Assembly (NCBI GenBank): GCA_036897095.1
Contig: JAYMSP010002895.1
Location: 1 to 22,011, forward strand
DNA: 22,011 nucleotides
Source: Plantago elongata
Taxonomy: Eukaryota; Streptophyta; Magnoliopsida; Lamiales; Plantaginaceae
Reading direction: 5' to 3'
Within the stretch, counting starts at the first letter, position 1. Each line of letters opens with the position of its first letter. A program made the translations under genes and the position numbers. The notes under the pieces were generated by a model, which had not been told where the DNA came from, did not search any database, and was given only the letters and a program-made list of their open reading frames with translations. Below, one piece after another: positions 10,380-20,000 of the stretch.

Positions 10380-10794
10380 ACACACTTATTTTAAGAAGCA
10401 CTCATTCACGAGAAGTTGTAATTTGTCATAGGAAAGTTACAACATCACAATATCACGGAGTTAAAGACATGTAAAGGGAAGAAGAAAAGACAAGGCCAAC
10501 ATAGGATAGTTCAAAAGTAAAAGATCAACGAAAATAACATTCATTTGAATCGTGACAGTAGGGATGGGATCATACAAAACATACATGTCAAATTTCTTCC
10601 CCTAGTAGGAAGATCCTCGCATGACCGTCATGAAAACACTAGAAAAAGAAATCAGTCTAAGTGTTTACAAGATTCAAATGTAGCTAGGGACATAACCCCC
10701 ATCCTTCACTTCTCGGAACACCCCTTTTCCCCTCCAGAATCGGCTCGATCTCGGCCTACTTCCAACTGGTCCATTCTTCTAGTAGTCGGTTCCG
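10380..10794 (-). other. 3' end region of the antisense gene
   Basis: No convincing coding sequence on either strand. On the minus strand the sequence is T-rich and has the look of a plant 3' untranslated region: ATGTATGTTTTGTATGATCC near 10,560-10,585 and AAATGAATG near 10,545, a weak match to a polyadenylation signal. A short open stretch (about 10,700-10,790) could be the last codons of the antisense gene. Placement is inferred from its position between that gene and the tandem array. Confidence 0.35.
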
Positions 10795-11487
10795 CTATCT
10801 TCTTCCAGCAATGCCTAGTAATGGTTTTACCGGATCTAACTCTTCCTCAACAGTTGCAAGCACATGCCCTTTTATAGGCCCCGGGAGATCCATCCACTTA
10901 GCATTAGAAGCTACATAGTTGCGATGAGGAATCGCTCCAGCCTCCATCGCTTCGGGCAGCCATGATGGGTAACTCGGTGTGAGTGGAGCTGTGATGTAGG
11001 CATAGGGAGAAACAAGAGGCCATAACTCTTCATAATCATTGCCTTCCATAGACTTCAGCTTAAATCGACAACCGCTCATCTGTGACAACCAAACCTTCAT
11101 CCAAGAGACCGAGCAACTTCAACTGCTCGACACAATCAAAGAAAGCCTGGGTACGAGTGTCACTAGCATCAAGTTGGCTCAAAAAATAATAGGAGTCAGA
11201 CGCCAGAAAGTCTCGAACAGAATCATATAAGGTATCCTTGAGCTTCGCCACAAGGCATCAACAAGAGTAGTATGGGCACTCCCCAAAAGGATACTAGACT
11301 TCTCAACTCGGCTCTGGGCATTTTTGGTCTCAACGTGTTTCTTCCCCTCAACTGCTCTCTCCTCCTTCAACCTCTTGATTTCCTTATCGCGCTCTGCCAA
11401 CACAATACGTGTGGCATCAAGATCCTTCTGAAGCTTATAAATATCCTCATCGTTCGTTCCCATCACAGCATTGGCATGACTATCCAT
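10795..11487 (-). pseudogene. Antisense gene, C-terminal coiled-coil part
   Basis: From 11,487 downward the minus strand encodes about 70 residues of charged helix, including LQKDLDATRIVLAERDKEIK and a Lys/Glu-rich run, typical of a coiled coil. After a frameshift near 11,250 it continues as KLKDTLYDSVRDFLASDSYY and FDCVEQLKLLGLLDEG. A second frame change near 11,050-11,100 leads to an open stretch ending at 10,795. An intron probably precedes it: the minus strand shows a GT donor near 11,590 and an AG just before 11,487, but the phase by eye does not fit, consistent with decay. It belongs with the two upstream blocks on the same strand. Confidence 0.5.
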
Positions 11488-11616
11488 CTACGAGAAATTT
11501 AAACAAGAGTTAGAAAACAATACTTACAAAAGGGAGGGGCCGACATAAGCATAAAAGAAAGGACAAGAAAGATCAAGAAAACTAACATTACCAGTGTCAG
11601 ATGACTTCACATTAGT

Positions 11617-12173
11617 TCAGTGAGACTTCATACTCTCGGTTAAGTCAGCCTTGGAGAGAGAAGCAAGTGTCGAAGTATCCATCACGGGTTTGTACATCCT
11701 TGCCTTTTTTGAAGATTCAACCGCCCCCTTTCCCTTCCTATTTGCTCTCTCGGCCTCCTCCTGTGCAGCCTTCGAACTTTCATGAAGCATCTTCCGCCCT
11801 TGTTCCTGCACTTGACTTGACGTTAGGGGAACGGACGACAAGACATGAACTCGAATACCATCAACTTTAGTAGAATAAGATTGGCTACGAAAGGCGGTAA
11901 GATCGATTGAGCCATAACCAATTACCTTCTCTACAGGGGCCGTCGTAGCACCTCTAGAAGGAGCCTTAGAAGCACTCTTTCCAACATCGATTTCAGTAAG
12001 GCGGCCACCCTGAGCGTTGGCTTCCAACACCGCATGATTTCTTTGAGCAAGCTTTTGAGCCGTATGTTTGTATTGTGAAGTCTTCTCTCCCTTGGCTATT
12101 TTTGCCAAAGCTTGTGCTCTCTCAGATTGACGAGCTCCAAGCAACTTCCCTGAAGAAAACATGATCCAATATC
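11617..12173 (-). pseudogene. Antisense gene, middle exon
   Basis: The exon begins after the acceptor TATATGCAG and reads on as YWIMFSSGKLLGARQSERA, then a Lys/Gln/Ala-rich, low-complexity region with QKLAQRNHAVLEANAQGGRL. It ends in a basic segment, KGKGAVESSKKARMYKP, and a TGA at 11,617-11,619. Codons beyond this TGA up to a GT near 11,590 still look coding, so the stop may be a nonsense mutation. The composition suggests a flexible, charged linker; I recognise no catalytic motif. Confidence 0.55.
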
Positions 12174-12263
12174 CTGCATATATGACAAGCAAAAGATTAG
12201 GCCGGCACAAAGAGACAACAAGACAAGTATTAAACCAAGTAAACTAGTTACAAACTATCTTAC
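12174..12263 (-). other. Spliceosomal intron in the antisense gene
   Basis: On the minus strand the 90-base stretch starts GTAAGATAG and ends TATATGCAG, with a T-rich interior. Splicing joins NNNESL to YWIMFSSG in one open frame through a codon split after its first base. A proper intron on this strand, antisense to pol, shows that the minus strand was the sense strand for this gene. Confidence 0.65.
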
Positions 12264-13691
12264 TCAAACTCTCATTATTGTTACAGAAGACCGGGTCCGG
12301 TGTAAGACCTGCTAGCCACATATGGGGCTGAACAACTAAACCATAAGGTAGAATAAAGTAGGGTCCCGCCCGTTAACCCCCTTCACGGCGACCCTCTCAT
12401 ACTGAAGGCCGGGATCAGTATTATGATTGAGGCTAGCACTACCTCGGGTACCAATCTTGGGAATAAAGTACCTAGTGTCATCATCACTTTGGGATTGCTC
12501 TTCCTCATCTTGGACCAACTTAAAGGATAACGGCTTCAAACTCGATAACCACTTTGGGATTCTACCCAACTTATTGGCAGTAAACTTCTTCCTCCTGAAG
12601 AGCCTGGGAACATCCCAGATACCGAATGGATGCTTCACATAGAAGTATTTGGGCCACCACTTCGAAGAATGAGACGTTTCATAACCATCCAAGAAAGTAT
12701 ATCCCCGTCTACAATTAAAAAAGAAGAAGGCTATCCCGGGGCTAAGTTGTATGGTGTAGGCCATCAAAAATTTCTTACGATCAAAAGATAGCCCCTTCAA
12801 AGCCATTATCAACCCAAAGCACATAAGAGTTCCCAAACAATTGGGAAGCAATTAAGTCGGACAAAGATTGGTATGCACAAAGAAATCTACCATGGAAGGA
12901 ATCATCGGCAATCGCCATCCGCACTTAAAAGCTCGCACATGAAAAGTCATATATCCTTCGGGAGGATTATACATGGTTTGGGATGGGGTCGGTGCCAAAA
13001 AACCATAATCAGAAGGGATATCATACAACTTCCTAATGTGATCCAAGTTCGACGTGATGATAGTAGATGAACAAATCGGTATCAAACAATCCTCATTTTT
13101 CTCCCCCAAAGGATCAAGAGACCCAATGGGTACACACCGATCAGTTTTATACTATAAGGCGGATTTTTTGCGACTCCCACTTGATTTTGGTACATTCCCC
13201 GCACGAGATTCCGCCTCCCCAACCAGTGGACCCGTTTCCACCCCATCATCGCCCATCTCGGCCTCCCCCGAACCCGTAAGATCTACATCTTCGTCTTCGG
13301 TGTCCTCAATGGGAACTCTAGGACCGGCACCTCCACCCCCTCCCAAAAGATCGCTCTCTGATGAACTATCAGAATCACTAGAGCTATTAGAAGAATCACT
13401 AGAAGACTCATTTGGATTAATAGGGCCGCGTTTAATTCTTGGCGGAGGATTGGAATCAAATGGTAAAGGGGGTTCCACAAAACCGGGTACAATTCTACAA
13501 TTGTATCTTAAGCTATGAATACTAAAGGGAGGATATGGGTTCCTTAGTTGATTAAGCTCTGTCACCAATGGAAGAACTTCCTCCACTTCGAACTCTATGT
13601 CTGAATCAGACAAGTCAATCACCAAGGCAAATTGTTGTACCTCCTCATCACTCTCAAGCAAGTCATCTAAATCATTGGAATGAACCGACAT
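12264..13691 (-). pseudogene. Antisense gene, main exon: 'putative gypsy-type transposon' domain protein
   Basis: The start is read at the ATG at 13,691 (MSVHSNDLDDLLES). An acidic, Ser/Asp-rich N-terminal region has a long serine-aspartate run near 13,330-13,400. The following block resembles the plant family annotated as putative gypsy-type transposon (Pfam Transposase_28): LYDIPSDYGFLAP, PPEGYMTFHVRAFKCGWRLP, then FFFNCRRGYTFLDG and WWPKYFYVKHPFGIWDVP. The frame holds from 13,691 to 12,336 apart from a TAG at 13,152-13,154 and a TAA at 12,852-12,854. A one-base frameshift near 12,358 restores an open frame (YGLVVQPHMWLAGL) up to the intron donor. Function is unknown; such ORFs occur antisense in Tat-type elements. 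The domain match is by eye. Confidence 0.65.
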
Positions 13692-13739
13692 CTTCTTACT
13701 TAGTGAGATCGAGCCGGGGAATCTACAACAAAGAAACAA

Positions 13740-14613
13740 AGTGAATCAAACACTTAAGCCCCAAGCTCGGTCGTCCACCCTTATCTACACTAGCAACTTA
13801 AGTCTACAAGGTACTTAAATGCCAATGATATACCAATTGGTAAAGCAATTAATTACATCTACATGTAATATGGCAACCATCAAATTGAAGAACGATAAGG
13901 AAGAAATTGTATTTACCAATAAGAGAATGAAGCGTCGGGCTTTGAGTACGAGAGCTATACCTTAGAAGAGGCGGCCTTCAAAGTGTGAGATTGTAAAATC
14001 AAGCAACGCCGGCCCTACACAACGAAATTTTCAAAACTCAACGAACAGCCTCAAAACACTATAATAGAGTAGCAACGGCCCCAAAATAGTCAACTTACCG
14101 GAAAATAGAGCCAAATCAGTCGAGCCAAAAACCGAGCAGAATCGGCCCAAACCAATCAACAACAACGACCTCCAATTCACAGATCGATAGCACCGGCCAC
14201 CAAACAAGCAAACTAGCACGGCCAATCAAAATCTCACAACGATGCCGGCTCTCCAAATTCGTGCGGCCCTTAAATCAACACCGGTCCCCAGTCGGGATCG
14301 AGAAACACCACAACAATGCCGTCCCTCCAAATTCGCGCGACCCTCAACTCAACACCGGCCTCCAGTCGAGATCGAGCAGCACCACAACCACGAGCTCAGA
14401 ACCGGACCTCCAAGATTCGTAAATATCGTCCTCCAATCGACCCCAAATCACAACCGCAACACTGGCCGCAACTCTCAAACAGCGCAACGAGGGCCAACCC
14501 GATACCCAAGTCTCCGAAAAAATTTCCTTGACACCAATGGAGTAACACCGGCCCAACTTGAAATAGGCAGAATTGAATTTGTAATTTTGGAGGATGAAAG
14601 TTAGGGTTCACCC
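13740..14613 (-). other. Leader region of the antisense gene, with a 74-bp duplication
   Basis: Between the TATA box at 14,614 and the ATG at 13,691 the minus strand has no clear coding frame. Two 74-bp copies lie at 14,236-14,309 and 14,310-14,383, sharing CTCCAAATTCG and CAACACCGG words, with a more decayed third stretch to their right. Short plus-strand ORFs here follow the repeat. The region probably contains the 5' untranslated leader and may contain an intron I cannot place. Confidence 0.45.
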
Positions 14614-14621
14614 TATTTATA
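14614..14621 (-). promoter_or_regulatory. TATA box for the antisense gene
   Basis: The minus strand reads CTTATAAATAGGGTGAACC, a textbook plant TATA box. A pyrimidine-rich start region follows about 30 bases downstream (CTTTCATCCTCC). It lies about 920 bases upstream of the antisense ATG and is oriented toward it. Confidence 0.65.
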
Positions 14622-14699
14622 AGGGAATGGGCCAGTTGAACCAGGTCCATGGACCAACCGGCCCATTAAAAAATTGAACCGGTTCGACCCAACCGATCC

Positions 14700-14955
14700 A
14701 CAATGTCCAAGTCGGGACCGACTCCACGCAGCTCAAAGGCAAGGGCCGACTCCCCGATGCCCAACCCATGGAGCCGGCTCCACGCGGCTCAAAGGCAAGG
14801 GGCCGACTCCTCGATGCCCAAGCCATGTAGCTGGCTCCACGAGGTTCAAAGGCAAGCGGTCGGCTACCCTATGCCCAAGCATGGGGCCGGCTCCATGTAG
14901 CTCATGGGGAAGGGGTTGGCTCCCCGAAGCCCAAGCTAGGGCCGGCTCCAACGCA
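14700..14955. repeat. ~56-57-bp tandem repeat upstream of the antisense promoter
   Basis: About four and a half units recur with anchors near 14,719, 14,776, 14,833, 14,889 and 14,944, each containing GGCTCCACG-like and CTCAAAGGCAAGG words. The plus-strand ORFs here only translate the repeat. Relative to the antisense TATA box the array is immediately upstream, where an enhancer-like array would sit. Confidence 0.8.
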
Positions 14956-15747
14956 CTCCAAAAATGAATGGGCATGCTCTACGACACGACACGACACGCT
15001 CACATATCAAGAATTCCTCTAATATCTTATTCTAAGATAGTTGGGAACTGGCGGGACTTGTGTACACTACAAATACAACTTTGAAATATCGACGTATCCG
15101 CAAGAACGGCCCGAAAATAGTAGCCATATATCCAACACTACCGCCGCATTATCTACTTCAAAAGTCGGTACCATAAGCCATTTGAAATAAAACTAAAAAA
15201 GAAGAAATGAAGAAAACTTTGAGCTCCGAGGGAATTTGCTTATTTATCAAGGTCAAGCGGATCCAATTCCAACTATTTGGTACATCAACGGGTATAGAGA
15301 GCTTCAGAGACGGACATTACTTAAAAAATTCATCAACTATCTCATTCGGAGATACTTGGGAACTGGGGGGACTTATGATATGTACAAAATAGTCTCACCT
15401 CCTAAAGTCGTGATAGTACGCCACAACTTATCAAAATGGACGAACTTATCATATTCGACGATGAAGGGCTGTCTCCAGTGAGGGCCGTCTCCATGAAGTG
15501 CCGGCATCACCAATTTTGTACCAATTGCACCAAACCTGTATCAAGGCTGGCGTCACACTATGCTTCACCACGCCCTCATAACACACCGAGGGGCCGGCGT
15601 CCGGACGCCCTCACCACGACCCTTCAAACTTGTCACTATTATTGGGATTGAGTCCACGCGCCACCAACCTCTGACAACACGTGTCACCATTACACTAGGC
15701 CGACATAGGTCCGGCGTGTCAGAGCCCGAGCTCCGGCGAGATTCTAC

Positions 15748-15756
15748 TATATATAG
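15748..15756 (+). promoter_or_regulatory. TATA box in the 3' LTR-like region
   Basis: ACTATATATAGGGCGC is a strong plant TATA box on the plus strand, about 1.27 kb upstream of the ATG of the acyltransferase gene and pointing toward it. In an LTR it would mark the U3/R border about 30 bases downstream. Confidence 0.6.
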
Positions 15757-15979
15757 GGCGCATTTACTCCTCATTAAGGTACGCAACTACCAACCGAAAC
15801 TCTACTCTCTAGACTTTGTGGGTCGAGACTACGCTCTCCCAACCCCAAACACGTAAAGTCCGTAGCCCGGTTTGTCTTAGGCAAACCGGCCCAAAATGGT
15901 CTAACCCCTTCCCCGTGTTTCAGGTACTTAGTGACGGCCACATCACCAAGAGAAGGACCCGACCAAGTCAAGCTGAAGG

Positions 15980-16110
15980 AAGTCCTACTCTACTCACTCC
16001 TGACGAAGGCCTTTTTCACTCTCCTTCGAGGTCCTACTCTACTCACTGACGAAGCCTTTTCCATTCTCCTCCGAAGTCCTACGCTACTCATTTCTGACGA
16101 AGGCCCTCTC
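15980..16110. repeat. ~45-49-bp repeat, three copies
   Basis: AGTCCTACTCTACTCACT-type starts recur near 15,981, 16,030 and 16,075, each followed by a TGACGAAGGCC-like block and a CT-rich tail. The GACGAAGGCC word recalls the tail of the pol-downstream array, which may hint at shared origin. Confidence 0.7.
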
Positions 16111-16221
16111 ATCCGGACGAACTTTAAACAAATTAAAGTAAACCAGAACGGACTAGATTCCACCTAATCCTCAAACTCTACTTTAGTCCGATTTATATCT
16201 TATGAGCATAAACTAAAGTAC

Positions 16222-16357
16222 TAAACCTAACATGATTGTATTAACTGTAACTTTAATGCATGGCTTTAAACCTAGCATGATTGTATTAACTGTAACTTTA
16301 ATGCATGGCTTTAAACCTAACATGATTGTATTAACTGTAACTTTAATGGATGGCTTT
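16222..16357. repeat. Three tandem copies of a 45-bp unit
   Basis: The unit starts TAAACCTAACATGATTG at 16,222, 16,267 and 16,312. Copies differ at only one or two positions (AAC/AGC, GCA/GGA). The near identity means the array is young. It lies about 660-800 bp upstream of the acyltransferase ATG, at the border between the retrotransposon and the gene. Confidence 0.95.
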
Positions 16358-16943
16358 AACTAACTTGCCTAAAATTACGCAAAAGGAAATGATAAACTTG
16401 TGTTAGATAAAATGAATTGTTACAATACTTGTGTTATGTCGGCCAGTAGTTTGTTACAATGTCTTAAATTGGCAGCACATCTATGTTAGATAAATTAATC
16501 CACTAATTAATCTTGTCCTGATTTAGTATGCATTTACCTGCTAAACCTTTCTGTTACTTGGATCCATCTCGACAAGTACATACTCAGAAATAACCACCAT
16601 ATACAGTTACATATGAATTACATCAGGTAAATTCCAACTTCATCCTCTCATTACTTAAATAAAAAATATATCATATATTCTATATATTATTTCTTTTACT
16701 TTAATCATTATTTGTCATATTTTATTTATTTTTCTCCTTACTTTATCACTACCTCTCATACTTTATCATCATCTCTACTACTTAAATCATCTTTTCTAAT
16801 AATTATATTCGATCTTACAGGAAAATGAACTAGGGTGGACGGAATAATATTTAACACTCGTGTAATTGTTCAATCTATCACTTTGAAAGCTTGAAAAGAT
16901 GTTTTTTCTAGATTAACCACGTTCCAATCCCAATCCACACCCC
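16358..16943 (+). other. Upstream intergenic region of the acyltransferase gene
   Basis: AT-rich, with pyrimidine-rich runs around 16,690-16,800 and no coding frame. Nothing certain is recognised in it. It is probably the distal promoter of the downstream gene. Confidence 0.4.
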
Positions 16944-16953
16944 TATATATATA
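16944..16953 (+). promoter_or_regulatory. TATA box of the acyltransferase gene
   Basis: CCCTATATATATAGTTACGC lies about 75 bases upstream of the ATG at 17,019. That spacing suits a plant TATA box with a short leader of about 45 bases. Confidence 0.7.
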
Positions 16954-17018
16954 GTTACGCATACCCAAATTAATGAATATATGCAAGTGATACATTAATT
17001 TGTTTTCTTTTTACACAA

Positions 17019-20000
17019 ATGGCATCGTCAAAGTCCTACCATGAAATTGATGAACCACTCACTCCTCTAGGACGCCAATTCGTCCAGCCACAAATGGGCC
17101 CAATAATCTACACCATCCTCACGTGTGAACTCCCTCTCGACGTCGGTGCGATCCGAACACTTTTAGAATGCTCCCGGTTCCTAACCTATCCCCGCCTCAC
17201 CAGCCTCCTAGTCAAAAAACCCTCCGGCCGCGAAGTCTGGCACAAAACCAAAGTCAACATCAACGACCACCTCATCATCCACCACCTTCCCATCTCCAAG
17301 ACCCCAGACGACGACATAAACGAGTATGTCTCCTCTCTTTGCTCCATGCCTCTCTCGACTGAGAAACCACTCTGGGAACTCCACTTGTTGCTCTCCCATA
17401 ACACAATGATCTTCAGTATCCACCATGCGATCGGTGATGGAATTTCAATAATGTCGCTATTGATGTCGATATGTAGGAGAGAGGACAATCCAATGCAACA
17501 ACCAAGTGTGGGGATGGTGAGGAGGCGGATGGTCATAGAGAGGTGGTGGTGGACTCCGGTGTGGTTATTTTTTAAGATGATTTGGTATGCATTGGTTTAC
17601 TTAGTTATGTTTTTATTGACCGTGTTGTCGCTTCGGAAAGATGGGGTTAGTGTGGTGCATAGTGGAGACGAGGTGAAGCTGGGGCGGAGGAAGGTGGTCA
17701 CGGCAAGGTTTTCCATGGAGGATATGAAGTTTGTGAAAGGAGTAGTTCCTGGAGCGGTAATTTTTTAATTGTAATTTTACATGATAACTTTTTACAAATT
17801 ACTTCTAAATAATATTACAAAAGTTTTAAAACAATTAATTAATAATTTGTTGTGCTCATTCAAATTATTGTCTTTATAAACTGTATTTTATGAAAATAAT
17901 TTTACTTTTATTGTAATTGATAAAATAATTCATGGTAAAATAATTCATGGTAAAATTTAGTTTTAATTTTATGAAATTTTTATGTTAGATATTTTCACTT
18001 TACACTAACTCAGAACTATGACTGATATGCATACAATACTAATTTTGCAGACAATCAATGATGTACTATTTGGAGTGGTCTCAAGAGGTCTCTCAAGGTA
18101 CATAGAGATGAGATCATCCCCGGGGACCGTCCATGATGGTATGTGATAGAATTCGAAAATTTAAAATTTGTAAAAAAGTGAGAAATTTAGTCGTTTATAT
18201 TAATCCTTCAACATTAAAATATTTAAGTGAATACTCAACATGAATGTAAATAAAATAGTGAAATTCGATCTTTGAACTGTTTAGAATCTTATTTATAAAT
18301 GTACAAATTCCATATCATTTACAAACTTAAGCATATATATAGTTTGAAGTTATAATCCATTTTGAAGTCTAACATATAAATTCTTTAATACCGTGTACTC
18401 ATGGTCGATGTCAATCACTTTAAAATAAAAATTCTTTAAAAATCTCTTGCATTTATTGTCGATTTTAAATTTTCAACCTCTTTTAAAAGGTCATTTGAGT
18501 GGTAATTAAATATTGAGTGGTAATCAATTGAGTGGAAATTCCTTTAAATTAAATTATGTAATCAATTGTACAACCCCGATATTTATTTTTTAATTATTAT
18601 TGAACATGAAATATAGCATTATAATTATAATTGTTGAACAAGACGAATTTATCAATCGATTTTAGATGCAAATCACAATCGATTTTAGATGCAAATCACT
18701 ACCAATCAATATTCAGAGAATATAATCACTCATTTCGGAGAATCGAACCCGTGACCTCATGATTACGGAGTGTCTGAGCTTGCCACTCGGCTACAAACGC
18801 TTTGACAACCCCAATATTTATTAGTTATATTCAATTGTACAAATAATCTCATGCGTCTTACTTTATAATTTGAATCTGGCAGCATATAATTGGCAAATTT
18901 AAGTAGAAGGTGCATATATAGTTCGAATCTCACTGACTTCTATCTTTTATTTATTGTTTTTTAATATTTTCCGTTTTTGTCAATCACTAACTATAGAGAG
19001 TTTATTCATTTAAGTTATGCACATTATATTATTATGAAAGATATATTTTTAGTAAAAACTTCTTTTTAGGAATAAACTCTCTTATGTATATTTTTTTCCG
19101 GTTCTGACAATATGATTATATGTAGTTTTTACTGCCGTTCGAATCTCACTTAATTTTATCTTTTATTTATTGTCTTTAAATATTTTCTCTTTTTTTAATT
19201 ACTAAATCGCATGTAGTGTATTGATGTGTGTGTATTGTAAAAAAACATAAATTATTATATAATCATTGTTTTATCTACGTATAGTTCTACTGGAAGGTCT
19301 TCGGATCACATGCTTAGAAATGGTGAATCTACGACAAGAAGGAGGATTGCAGGTGGCACTTTTGAGCTAATATGTTCTGCATAATTTCCTGATGCACTAC
19401 ATTTTTTAGTTGATGTGTTCAATTATTTCATCAGGAAATGCCTAAGTTGATGGAGAAAAACTCCACAACACCATGGGGCAACAAATTCACTTATCTTCTC
19501 GTACCAATTTCGTACCATCAACGCAGTCAAGATCCGATACAATCAGTCAGGAGAGCCAAAGCACTGATGATAAACAGAAGGCTCCCTCTTAAGAATCTTT
19601 TTTTTTCTAAAATCGTTTCATTTGCTACATCTCTTCTTGGTCGGTTAAAGGTAACAAACAGAGCATTAAACTTAACATGGAGTATAATACTAATAATATG
19701 TACTAACATGCATTCACGTGTTCATATGCAGCTACTTACCATTTCGATTCATCGATTACTTTGCAACACATCTTTCACCATCTCAAATATAGTTGGCCCT
19801 GGCGAAAAGATCTCAATTGCAGGCAACATTGTCAGGTCTTATAAGATAACTGTTAGCGACGTACCCCATGTAATGAAACTCGTTCACTACTAGCTCCTCC
19901 TCCCATGCATTCTTTTAAGTCTACAAGTTGCTTAAAAGTATGTATGTATGTATGCAGGCACTGGTTATGCATTTTCTGAGTTACGCAAACGTGGCAGATA

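Larger units (their letters stand above)
1394..16150 (+). mobile_element. Degenerate Tat-lineage Ty3/gypsy retrotransposon, interrupted by LTR B
   Basis: The pieces in order are leader and gag (1394-2769), an inserted minus-strand element (about 2770-6417), pol (6418-9263), a tandem array (9377-10379), an antisense gene (about 10,700-14,614) and a 3' LTR-like region (about 14,980-16,150). Assignment to the Tat lineage rests on the second RNase H domain between the RT-RNase H and the integrase, and on an extra antisense ORF between pol and the 3' LTR; both are established Tat traits. Every coding part carries frameshifts or stops, so the copy cannot function by itself. The 5' LTR is not visible. 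The 3' boundary is uncertain because I could not pair two LTR copies. Confidence 0.7.
14980..16150 (+). mobile_element. 3' LTR-like region of the Tat element (ends uncertain)
   Basis: The region has LTR features but no second copy in the window to define its ends. There is a purine-rich tract at 15,194-15,215 that could be the polypurine tract, and a promoter-like TATA box at 15,748. A GGGAACTGGSGGGACTT motif occurs at about 15,043 and 15,358, 315 bp apart. No gene is seen; the several short ORFs show no coherent protein. Confidence 0.45.
18139..19296 (+). other. Large second intron of the WSD gene (1158 bp)
   Basis: The intron starts GTATGTGATAG and ends CTGGAAG. It is far longer than the other four introns (294, 82, 81 and 88 bp), partly because of insertions: an antisense SINE and two copies of a box-B-like repeat. 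AT-rich sequence fills the rest. No coding frame is seen. Confidence 0.75.

Noticed and set aside
13054..13518. 154-codon plus-strand ORF rich in Ser and Pro
   Set aside because: It is the complement of the acidic Ser/Asp-rich part of the antisense gene, whose frame continues through a recognisable domain on the minus strand.
14242..14967. Plus-strand ORFs of 97-120 codons
   Set aside because: They translate the 74-bp and 56-57-bp tandem repeats in several frames. Their periodic peptides follow the DNA repeat.
15043..15374. Exact LTR start at the repeated GGGAACTGGSGGGACTT motif
   Set aside because: Two copies 315 bp apart exist, but neither has a clear polypurine tract followed by TG, so no boundary could be fixed.
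17186..17536. 116-codon minus-strand ORF
   Set aside because: It is opposite exon 1 of the WSD gene and has no motif. The sense strand explains the sequence.
17019..17756. BAHD acyltransferase, because of an H-x3-D-type motif
   Set aside because: The motif here is HHAIGDG with PLWELHLL before it and SNIVGP in exon 5, the WS/DGAT layout. The BAHD DFGWG motif is absent.
18737..18804. Functional tRNA gene on the minus strand
   Set aside because: Boxes A and B are present, but no acceptor stem can be formed, and a long unrelated tail and target duplication follow. This is a SINE head.
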